From: Sulfurimonas sp.
GTDB lineage: Bacteria; Campylobacterota; Campylobacteria; Campylobacterales; Sulfurimonadaceae
Direction: 5' to 3'
DNA length: 6,614 nucleotides
Assembly (NCBI GenBank): GCA_030646745.1
Contig: JAUSKV010000234.1
Coordinates: forward strand, 1 to 6,614
A program made the position numbers and the translations under genes. The notes below the pieces were generated by a model, which worked only from the letters and a program-made list of their open reading frames with translations, had not been told where the DNA came from and searched no databases. Shown in pieces: positions 1 to 5,837 of this stretch; the stretch's first letter is position 1, and every line of letters begins with the position of its first letter.

Positions 1-365
1 TTTATATCGTAATCGGAATTTTCATCTTAGGTGTGACAGCTTTTGTAACAACAAAAGATTTTGTACCTAAAGTTGCCTTCAAAAGAGGTATGCTCAGTGT
101 AGTATTGCTTTTTTCTATTATGATTGGCGCGCATTACTTTATGACCACCGCTAGAATGAGCGGAGTAAAAGAAATTTTTAACGAGGGTGGAACTATTATC
201 TGCGAAAATAAGATGCACCGTACTGTTTCACAATCAGTTTTAATTTCAAAAGAGTTAGAATGGAGGCTTGAAGGAAATCTTTTTGTCTCAGATAACTATG
301 AAAGAGATTTTCATACCTCAAGATGCATTGAGTATATTGTAGAGATTCCAAAAGTAAAAATTTAA
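1..365 (+). CDS. Uncharacterised small membrane protein, N-terminus cut off by window edge
   Basis: The reading frame is open from base 3 to a TAA at 363-365, so the gene begins outside the window. The GTG at 33 is an internal Val, because the hydrophobic segment continues upstream of it. The 120 visible residues show a membrane segment at about 1-15, a short basic loop (TTKDFVPKVAFKRG), a second membrane segment at about 30-47, and a soluble tail of about 70 residues. The positively charged loop suggests it is cytoplasmic, which would place the tail in the periplasm. The tail holds exactly two cysteines (visible residues 67 and 108) that could form a disulfide. The stop is directly followed by the ATG of the next gene, so this is an operon member and its product probably works with the two small membrane proteins downstream. 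I do not recognise the family. A role in assembling a membrane complex is possible but only a guess from size and topology. Confidence 0.7.
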   Translation, partial: YIVIGIFILGVTAFVTTKDFVPKVAFKRGMLSVVLLFSIMIGAHYFMTTARMSGVKEIFNEGGTIICENKMHRTVSQSVLISKELEWRLEGNLFVSDNYERDFHTSRCIEYIVEIPKVKI

Positions 366-539
366 ATGAAAGCGGTTATAGTTGAGATATTAAAACGATA
401 CTCGATGGCTCTATTATTTCTTTTAGTAGTTATGTTTTTGATGTTAATAAGTACAATTGCAGTGAAAACTTTTGGTGATAAAATGTCTCAAGAGATGGGT
501 GTCCAAATGAAGCCAGAGGGAGAGAAGATAAACCTATGA
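366..539 (+). CDS. 57-residue single-pass membrane protein, uncharacterised
   Basis: The ATG at 366 lies directly after the TAA of the upstream gene (TAAATG), and the TGA at 537-539 overlaps the next ATG (ATGA). These two junctions make it a real, translationally coupled operon member despite its size. The protein begins MKAVIVEILKRYSMALLF. It has a basic N-terminal amphipathic stretch with Lys10-Arg11, one strongly hydrophobic helix at about residues 14-33, and a short polar tail of about 24 residues rich in Glu, Lys and Met, with no cysteines or histidines. The positive-inside rule predicts a cytoplasmic N-terminus and a periplasmic tail. No convincing ribosome binding site lies upstream, which fits coupling to the previous gene. 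Its size resembles small accessory subunits of membrane complexes, but nothing in the sequence identifies the complex. Confidence 0.75.
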   Translation: MKAVIVEILKRYSMALLFLLVVMFLMLISTIAVKTFGDKMSQEMGVQMKPEGEKINL

Positions 540-826
540 ATCTTACTATCATTCTTATAAGCGGGGCTGTTTTAAGTACAATCCTTCATTTTATAGGTGT
601 TTATGCCGATGCGAAAAAAATCGTTTGGATAGCCATTACACTCATCTGGGCAGGGGCTATAAATGTTGCCATGAGTGAAATAAAACCCAAAGGATATCAA
701 GAAGTAGAGAAGATGAAAGGAAATAATACGGAGACTGACCTGCTTATAAACGAAGCTCAGCCGGAAATTTCTGTATATGAAATGCTTGCCATCAAAAAAA
801 GTTTTGCAGAGCAAAAAAAGAAGTAA
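536..826 (+). CDS. 96-residue two-helix membrane protein, uncharacterised
   Basis: The start ATG overlaps the stop of the 57-residue gene by four bases (ATGA). A purine-rich AGAGGGAGAG ribosome binding site lies at 515-524, inside the upstream gene. Residues about 4-24 and 28-46 form two hydrophobic helices joined by a tight turn (YADAKK), giving a membrane hairpin. The remaining 50 residues are hydrophilic and Lys/Glu-rich, ending in a KKK tail. The charged turn and charged tail make the orientation uncertain. It appears to be the last gene of the operon, because the next gene starts on the other strand four bases after its TAA. An antisense frame at 572-814 is longer than expected by chance but has no supporting start or junction signals. 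I do not recognise the family. With its two upstream neighbours it forms a set of small membrane proteins that probably act together. Confidence 0.75.
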   Translation: MNLTIILISGAVLSTILHFIGVYADAKKIVWIAITLIWAGAINVAMSEIKPKGYQEVEKMKGNNTETDLLINEAQPEISVYEMLAIKKSFAEQKKK

Positions 827-839
827 ATCGCTACTCTTT
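813..839 (-). terminator. Possible intrinsic terminator of opgB overlapping both convergent gene ends
   Basis: Read on the - strand, AAAGAGTA (839-832) can pair with TACTTCTTT (825-817), with one bulged base at 821 and a six-base loop. The stem is followed directly by a run of T (816-813, continuing the T tract of the stem). The hairpin spans the stop codons of opgB and of the convergent gene, which are only four bases apart. It is AT-rich and therefore weak. On the + strand the sequence after the stem is a poorer T tract (TTTAACTACTTTT). No better terminator is visible for either gene. Confidence 0.35.
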
Positions 840-3152
840 AACTACTTTTAAACTCACAAGATGCAATCCTAGCTGTCTGTCATCGCTGCCCTCAAACTCC
901 TCTGCGAGAATGAATGGTTTCGGCGGAATTATTTCGATTGTATTTGAGTTGGCGACGCTGTCGATATTGTCAAAAGAGAGTGTATATTTTCTAGGGCTTT
1001 TGTGATTTGGTATGAACTCTTTTAGTTGATTTCCTACTTTAACCTTTACCACACCGCCTACATTTTCACCATAAGCTCCGCAAACGAGTTCCAATTTAAA
1101 CTTTATAGGCAGAGGTTTGGCAAATGTAAATATAGAACTAGGATTCATCTCTGCATCTGTCCATCTTCCAAGCTTATCAGGATAGGAGACACCCTCAATA
1201 TTATCCAAAAAGCTTGGATAACCGCTCTTTTTAAACATCATGCCATCTTCTAATTTTGCACTATATTTCAATCCATTATTTTTCAACATGTCAATATGAC
1301 TCATAATTGTTGCGAAAGGACTACTGTTTTGGCTTGCATTGTCACTCAAATCTTCTATTTTGTACTCTTTGATTGTATCCACGCCTTTGACTCTATAGCT
1401 GCCACCGACTATGGCTTCCGTTACACAATATTTATGAGATATGTTCGTATCGTAAACATAATTCATCAGATTACACTCATCCACCCACAAGTACCTATCG
1501 TTTTGATTAAATGCTTGCACTTGCGTATATAACTTCCATGTGTAGCTGGTTTCAAAATAAGGCTCTACATTGTTTTCTAAGACTCTAAATAGAATAGGGA
1601 ATTTATAGCTATTTTCTCCAAGGGTAATCGTCATCTTTTTGAGATTTATGTTGAGAGTATCTGCCATTTTTGGAAATTCCCAAAAGCTTAGAATGTCGTT
1701 TCTCCACTGATTTAATCTTTTATCGTAATCCTCAAAAAGAGAATAAATGGAGCTGTTTTCTATTAAATTTCTACCCAAGCCCAAATCTGTTTTTACACCT
1801 AGAAATGACAAAACGGTAGATGCCACATCAAACGGAGTTCCTACTTTGTCTATGGATTTATATTCACTGCTGTTAGAGTCAAACACAACAAATAAATTTC
1901 TTCTCTCCGATTTTTCTAGCTGTTTACTTGCCGTATTTCTCATAGCTAAGTGGTCAGAAGTAATTACAATAACCGTATTATCGCCATATTGAGAGCTTTT
2001 AACTTTTTTTATAAACTGTGATAGGAGAGTATCCGAACATTTTACAGTGTTTAAAATATCATTTGAACCATCCATGTACAAATCTTTTGAACATGCTTTG
2101 GATAGCTGCCCGTTTGGATGATGCGTATCCATGGTATGAAAAAAGAGAGCAAACTTCTCTTTAGTTGAAGAGAGCGACTCAAACTCACTATATGCAATAT
2201 CAAGAAGCGAATCATCATACAAGCCCCAGCCATTGAGATATTTCTTGTCTTGAAGTTTACTTTGCAGCTCCTCTTTGCCGGCAGCAGTGTCAAAGCCATG
2301 TGTCTTATAAAATTTACCGATTCCGGAAAATTTAATGCTGCTTCCCTGCATCATGCTCAAATAGTAATTCTCTTTTTTTAAAACATCGCCTATGCAGACG
2401 GCTTTGGGGTAAAATTTATCTTCTCCTACTCCATCCATAGAGTTGCCGTCTGAAGTTGTATAAAGAGGAATTCCGCATTGTGTAGAGGTCGTGCCCGCTA
2501 TGGTGTAATTTGAGCCTGATGTTTGAACAATGTTTGTAAACTCGACTCCATTCTCATTTTTTATAAGTTCACTCAGATGAGGCATAAGATTTGGAAAAAG
2601 CGAGGTATCAAAATAGGTTCTCTCTAAACTCTCCGCATAGATATAAATTATATTTTTGGAGCTTGTTCCTACGGCTGAATTTTGCGGTTTTTTGTAATAT
2701 TCATAAAAATCATTCGCCTGCTCAAGCGTCATGGTTTGATAAAGATTTTTCAAGTCAAGAAGCGTTGGATGTGCCGCAAAAGCCAAAATCAAAAAGCCGT
2801 TGTGAATGAACGCCTTTAATCTCTGCGGCTTCGTCATGACAACACTATGGAGATGATTGTAGTAAAAAAAGGCGGTTACAAACAGAACTACAAAAGAGGC
2901 TAAAGCAGCCAATATAAGCAGAGCATATTCACCAAAGCCTGCCTCTCCCAAACCTAAATTAAGTGTAGCAATGATGGTATCGTTAATCCCATGACCGGTA
3001 AAATAGCTCGCTACAAAATAGACAATACTAAGCAGACCAAAAATAAAAAAGAGAGATGCGTCAAAGAAAATTCTCTTTTTGTTTTTCTCTTTGTACTTCA
3101 TGGTAAGAATTGCAAAAATAAAAAACAAAAAGGATAATAAAAGCATATTCAT
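831..3152 (-). CDS. opgB: Phosphoglycerol transferase I (OpgB/MdoB)
   Basis: In E. coli this inner-membrane enzyme moves phosphoglycerol from phosphatidylglycerol onto osmoregulated periplasmic glucans. At 773 residues it is close to the E. coli length of 763, and I recall matching blocks along the whole protein. Four membrane helices lie at about 2-18, 29-50, 74-96 and 114-130, with ASYFTGHGIND at 48-58. The alkaline-phosphatase-superfamily catalytic domain follows. AESLERTYFD (173-182) supplies metal ligand Glu174. YTIAG then SQCGIPL-like sequence (216-230) carries the probable nucleophile Thr217. DTHHP (342-346) and TSDHLAM (398-404, Asp399/His400) complete the metal site. The C-terminal OpgB-specific region is present (LGRW at 661-664, IIPPKP at 741-746, RQLGLHLVSLKVVKE at the end). 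This argues against a lipoteichoic acid synthase or plain sulfatase. The start is set by a GGAG site nine bases upstream. It has its own promoter, separate from the two-component genes upstream. No opgG or opgH is visible. Confidence 0.93.
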   Translation of the reverse strand: MNMLLLSFLFFIFAILTMKYKEKNKKRIFFDASLFFIFGLLSIVYFVASYFTGHGINDTIIATLNLGLGEAGFGEYALLILAALASFVVLFVTAFFYYNHLHSVVMTKPQRLKAFIHNGFLILAFAAHPTLLDLKNLYQTMTLEQANDFYEYYKKPQNSAVGTSSKNIIYIYAESLERTYFDTSLFPNLMPHLSELIKNENGVEFTNIVQTSGSNYTIAGTTSTQCGIPLYTTSDGNSMDGVGEDKFYPKAVCIGDVLKKENYYLSMMQGSSIKFSGIGKFYKTHGFDTAAGKEELQSKLQDKKYLNGWGLYDDSLLDIAYSEFESLSSTKEKFALFFHTMDTHHPNGQLSKACSKDLYMDGSNDILNTVKCSDTLLSQFIKKVKSSQYGDNTVIVITSDHLAMRNTASKQLEKSERRNLFVVFDSNSSEYKSIDKVGTPFDVASTVLSFLGVKTDLGLGRNLIENSSIYSLFEDYDKRLNQWRNDILSFWEFPKMADTLNINLKKMTITLGENSYKFPILFRVLENNVEPYFETSYTWKLYTQVQAFNQNDRYLWVDECNLMNYVYDTNISHKYCVTEAIVGGSYRVKGVDTIKEYKIEDLSDNASQNSSPFATIMSHIDMLKNNGLKYSAKLEDGMMFKKSGYPSFLDNIEGVSYPDKLGRWTDAEMNPSSIFTFAKPLPIKFKLELVCGAYGENVGGVVKVKVGNQLKEFIPNHKSPRKYTLSFDNIDSVANSNTIEIIPPKPFILAEEFEGSDDRQLGLHLVSLKVVKE

Positions 3153-3161
3153 ATAAAAAAA

Positions 3162-3166
3162 CTCCG
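3162..3166 (-). promoter_or_regulatory. Ribosome binding site of opgB
   Basis: CGGAG on the - strand ends nine bases before the ATG at 3152-3150. It is the clearest Shine-Dalgarno sequence on this strand and supports that start over the in-frame ATG two codons further on. Confidence 0.65.
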
Positions 3167-3196
3167 AAAAAATACATTAAAATTTATGTGGACGGA

Positions 3197-3202
3197 ATTA
3201 TA
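3197..3202 (-). promoter_or_regulatory. Sigma-70 type -10 element of the opgB promoter
   Basis: A perfect TATAAT on the - strand lies in the 120 bp gap between the response regulator and opgB. The sequence about 17 bases upstream (TGATGT) is a poor -35, but T-rich stretches lie between. Campylobacterota promoters commonly rely on the -10 and T-rich upstream sequence rather than a -35. Transcription would begin near 3190, giving a leader of roughly 38 bases that contains the GGAG site. This implies opgB can be transcribed independently of the kinase-regulator pair. Confidence 0.55.
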
Positions 3203-3272
3203 GCGGTAAAAACAAGATTACATCACTTCTTTGAAAAATGCAATTTTACAATCAATTCAATAAAGCCCTCTC

Positions 3273-3911
3273 TCAGTTAGGAACAAGACAATATCCTATA
3301 CTTTTTATATTATTAATTTGTAAATCAAGTTTTTTTCTTAGTTTCATTATAATATTTCTGAGGGTTCCTTCGCTAATCTCATCCGGATTTTCCCATAGTA
3401 GTTCAAAAAAAACTTCATGAGGCACAATATTACGATAATTTTTGATAAGTTGTATAAAAACAATTCGCTCGGATTCCGGGAGGATAATAACTTCATTCGC
3501 TTTCATAATCATTCCCTTATTATTAACCGTATAAACAAAACTTTCCGTTTGCTTGTTGCTATTCTTTGCAATTAAAAGCGCTGCTACAATATCCTCTTGC
3601 GATACGGGTTTGATAAGATAAGAAAGTGGTCTCAACTCTATTGCTTCTTGCATTGTCTCAAAATCTTTGTAAGCGGTTAAAAAAATATAAGGGATTTTTT
3701 TCATTTTCAGTACTTTTGCTACATCAATCCCGCTTCTAGCACCTTTGAGATTTATATCCAAAATTGCACAACTGATTTTAGATGAATGAATAACTTGCAA
3801 AGCTTCATCATAACTATGCGAAACACCTACAACTTCACAATTCTGCTCGATTGCAACATCTGCAATAAAGTGTGCAACTATCCAATCATCTTCAACTATA
3901 AGTAAACGCAT
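3273..3911 (-). CDS. Two-component response regulator, receiver plus OmpR-type winged helix
   Basis: This cytoplasmic regulator should be phosphorylated by the kinase encoded just upstream and then bind DNA. In the 213-residue numbering that starts at the alternative GTG, the receiver domain (about 1-120) has the acidic pocket Glu8-Asp9-Asp10, phosphoacceptor Asp53 (AILDINLKG), Thr80 (FLTAY), Tyr99 and Lys102-Pro103. All key residues are present. The DINLKG...SGIDVAKVL and IPYIFLTAY blocks resemble receivers that partner HisKA_2 kinases. Residues about 130-213 form a winged helix of the OmpR/PhoB type, with TLRNIIMKLRKKL as the probable recognition helix and IKSIGYCLVPN as the wing. The ATG at 3911 overlaps the kinase TGA as TGATG, so it is the preferred start (212 residues). 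A GTG one codon earlier (3914) is equally in frame. Targets are unknown; its own operon and opgB are the nearest candidates. Confidence 0.92.
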   Translation of the reverse strand: MRLLIVEDDWIVAHFIADVAIEQNCEVVGVSHSYDEALQVIHSSKISCAILDINLKGARSGIDVAKVLKMKKIPYIFLTAYKDFETMQEAIELRPLSYLIKPVSQEDIVAALLIAKNSNKQTESFVYTVNNKGMIMKANEVIILPESERIVFIQLIKNYRNIVPHEVFFELLWENPDEISEGTLRNIIMKLRKKLDLQINNIKSIGYCLVPN

Positions 3912-5737
3912 CACTCTGTCTTACCTGTTTCAAATACTATTTCTAAATATTCGGGAACAATTGTAATAGAAGCATCCATCTGTATTAAAAATTTTCTAAT
4001 CATTGGCCAGCCAAGCTTTGGAAGTCCAAAGCTTGATTCTTGCACTTTTTGGTATCCATCTTGATGATTTGTTCCATCTTTATATTTGAAGTGCACTTTT
4101 GAACTTTTTTGGAATGTTTCAATCAATAACTCTTGTTCATGGGATGTGTTAGAATATTTTAGATAATTTGTAACAAGTTCGTTTAAAATCAAGCCTAATG
4201 AAACGGCATGGTCTGTTTTAATATAAATCTGCGTTTGATTTTCAAATACAATATTAAGTTTTGGATAGAGCTGTTGTAAGGACTCTGTCACATTTCGAAT
4301 GTAACTGTTTATCTCTATCGCATCAATCTTTGTTTGTGTACATAAAGCTTCATGCACATAAGAGATTGCTTTGACTTGTATTTCAAATGTTTTGAGATTA
4401 TTGATTGTCTTTTCATCAGCGCCTTTCTTTTGAATCCATAACAATCCCAAAATAAGCTGCAAATTGTTTTTGACTCTATGGGTAAGTTCGCGCAAAAGCA
4501 GTTCTCGTTGCTCAACTAGATTTTGTAATTTAAGTGTTCTGTCTGCTACCAAATGTTCAAGATTGTTTGTATGAAGTTCTATAGTTCTAAATGCATCCGC
4601 ATAACGAAGCAACAAAATCATAGCTTGTGCCAAAAGATAAAATATAAATCCATAAGGCATTAAATCTTTAGAATCTTTAATGATATTTTGGAACATTAAA
4701 AGGTCATGTACGATTGTTACGCTAAAAACAGAAAATGCCCCTAATGCCAAAACAGAGCCTTTTTCTTTTAATTTATAGGATTTAAACAGAACCCAAAGGG
4801 TATAAATAATAAAAGTAACGACAATAAGTTCGTAGGTCATTAATGTAGATGTAAAAAATTCCGTGGATGTAAAAAGTGCAAATATGACAAACAAAAGCCC
4901 TACGAACATGTAAAGATTCTCAACAACTTTATTCGATTGTTTTGGATACAAAGAGCCCATGTAAAGCACGAATAACGGTAAGGCTACATAACCGCTTGTG
5001 TATAAAGTTCTAAAAAGAATTTCCCACGAAATATCCGGATAAAACCGCATTAATACAATTTCACCGGTACTGGCTGCGCGAATGGATAAAGCTAGACTTA
5101 AAAGTCCAAACCAAAAAGGAGCTTTATCTTTTCTCCAAGCTAAAAACAGCCCTAAATGATAAATTGCAAATGAAAACAGTACTGCTGCTACCATCAACTG
5201 AATATCTATGTTTGTTTTTCTTTGCGCTTCTAGAATTCCATAAGGAGCGATAACCGGAACGCCATAAAAACCAAGATGATTATGCTCTGAATTTGCGAGG
5301 TAAATCTTTAGAGTCGTTTTTTCGTTTTTTGGAACAAAACTTACTATCGGATACGATGCATGTGCTTTGTATATTCCATGTTGTAGATCAAACTCTCCTG
5401 AACCGCCTATGAGTTCATCCTCTGCATAGACTCTATAAACACTAAAAGGTTGGCGTAAATCCAAAGAGAGATTTTGATTTGAAGTTGTTTTGAGTTCAAG
5501 CGTAAAAATCACTGCTCCTTTGGCTGTTCCGACGAGTGATTCAACAAAGGCCGGTAATTTTACACTCTGTTTGGAGAAATTTTTTTGTGTATCATTATCT
5601 GCATGAGAGGGTTGCATTTCCCACGGTCCAAAAAGTTTTTGAGCCGTTTGTAAATTTTCCACATCAATTGAAGTGTTGGCAAAAATGGGAGATATTGCTA
5701 GCATCAAACCAAAAAACTTTTTATAGAAGAATCTCAT
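3911..5737 (-). CDS. Sensor histidine kinase, 7TMR-DISM with HisKA_2-type kinase core
   Basis: This 608-residue inner-membrane sensor should phosphorylate the overlapping response regulator. A signal peptide covers residues 1-20 (cleavage after SPIFA). Residues about 25-165 form a periplasmic domain of the DISMED2 type, a beta-rich fold proposed to bind carbohydrates or other small ligands. Seven hydrophobic helices follow at about 180-200, 207-223, 240-260, 273-290, 297-318, 329-349 and 360-378, matching the 7TMR-DISM membrane domain. A probable coiled coil at about 383-416 leads to the HisKA_2 dimerisation helix, RELTHRVKNNLQ, with phosphoacceptor His420. The ATPase domain has a clear N box (LGLILNELVTNYLKYS, with Asn519, Glu520 and Asn524). 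Its later boxes are reduced: KDGT at 553-556 and LGWPMI at 575-580. The gene starts at an ATG with a weak AAGAG site upstream. It lies 100 bp after the glycosyltransferase gene, so it may have its own promoter. The ligand is unknown. Confidence 0.92.
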   Translation of the reverse strand: MRFFYKKFFGLMLAISPIFANTSIDVENLQTAQKLFGPWEMQPSHADNDTQKNFSKQSVKLPAFVESLVGTAKGAVIFTLELKTTSNQNLSLDLRQPFSVYRVYAEDELIGGSGEFDLQHGIYKAHASYPIVSFVPKNEKTTLKIYLANSEHNHLGFYGVPVIAPYGILEAQRKTNIDIQLMVAAVLFSFAIYHLGLFLAWRKDKAPFWFGLLSLALSIRAASTGEIVLMRFYPDISWEILFRTLYTSGYVALPLFVLYMGSLYPKQSNKVVENLYMFVGLLFVIFALFTSTEFFTSTLMTYELIVVTFIIYTLWVLFKSYKLKEKGSVLALGAFSVFSVTIVHDLLMFQNIIKDSKDLMPYGFIFYLLAQAMILLLRYADAFRTIELHTNNLEHLVADRTLKLQNLVEQRELLLRELTHRVKNNLQLILGLLWIQKKGADEKTINNLKTFEIQVKAISYVHEALCTQTKIDAIEINSYIRNVTESLQQLYPKLNIVFENQTQIYIKTDHAVSLGLILNELVTNYLKYSNTSHEQELLIETFQKSSKVHFKYKDGTNHQDGYQKVQESSFGLPKLGWPMIRKFLIQMDASITIVPEYLEIVFETGKTE

Positions 5738-5782
5738 TTACTTTTTATCTCTTTTTAAGGTCAATTATTAACAAAGAGGACT

Positions 5783-5797
5783 ATTTTACTATAAAAT
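5783..5797. repeat. 15-bp AT-rich palindrome, proximal copy upstream of the kinase
   Basis: ATTTTACTATAAAAT consists of two perfect 6-base inverted arms around CTA. It matches the copy at 5813-5827 in 13 of 15 positions, and the two begin exactly 30 bp apart, about three helical turns. It overlaps the candidate -10 of the kinase gene, a position suited to an autoregulatory operator. The high AT content means a chance origin is possible. Confidence 0.4.
5788..5793 (-). promoter_or_regulatory. Candidate -10 element for the kinase-regulator operon
   Basis: TATAGT on the - strand sits in AT-rich sequence about 50 bases before the kinase ATG, giving a leader of roughly 44 bases. No recognisable -35 is present. 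The region is so AT-rich that other -10-like hexamers occur nearby (for example TTATAT around 5818-5823), so the exact choice is uncertain. Confidence 0.3.
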
Positions 5798-5812
5798 CTA
5801 CTTTACATGCAC

Positions 5813-5827
5813 ATTTTTATATAAAAT
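5813..5827. repeat. 15-bp AT-rich palindrome, distal copy upstream of the kinase
   Basis: ATTTTTATATAAAAT has 5-base inverted arms around TATAT and differs from the copy at 5783-5797 at only two positions. It begins 11 bases before the end of the glycosyltransferase stop codon region and lies upstream of the candidate -10. It is not followed by a T tract on the - strand, so it does not look like a terminator for the glycosyltransferase gene. Confidence 0.4.
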
Positions 5828-5837
5828 TATCATAGAT

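Noticed and set aside
572..814. An 80-residue frame on the - strand opposite the 96-residue membrane protein
   Set aside because: It has no operon junction or ribosome binding site. The + strand frame has both, and its product has clean membrane helices.
2051..2299. An 82-residue - strand frame inside opgB
   Set aside because: It lies in another frame of a strongly conserved catalytic region (the DTHHP area of OpgB) and is not a separate gene.
831..3152. Annotation of the large - strand gene as a generic sulfatase or lipoteichoic acid synthase
   Set aside because: The SLERTYFD, YTIAG...SQCGIPL, DTHHP and C-terminal IIPPKP/RQLGL blocks are specific to OpgB, and the length matches OpgB.
3231..3260. 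TTGAA/TTCAA inverted arms downstream of the response regulator as a terminator
   Set aside because: The arms are five bases long with a loop of 20 bases, contain almost no GC, and lack a following T tract on the - strand. No convincing terminator for the kinase-regulator operon is visible.
5536..5835. A 99-residue + strand frame overlapping the start of the sensor kinase
   Set aside because: It lies antisense to a well-supported signal peptide and sensor domain and shows no recognisable protein features. It is a shadow frame.
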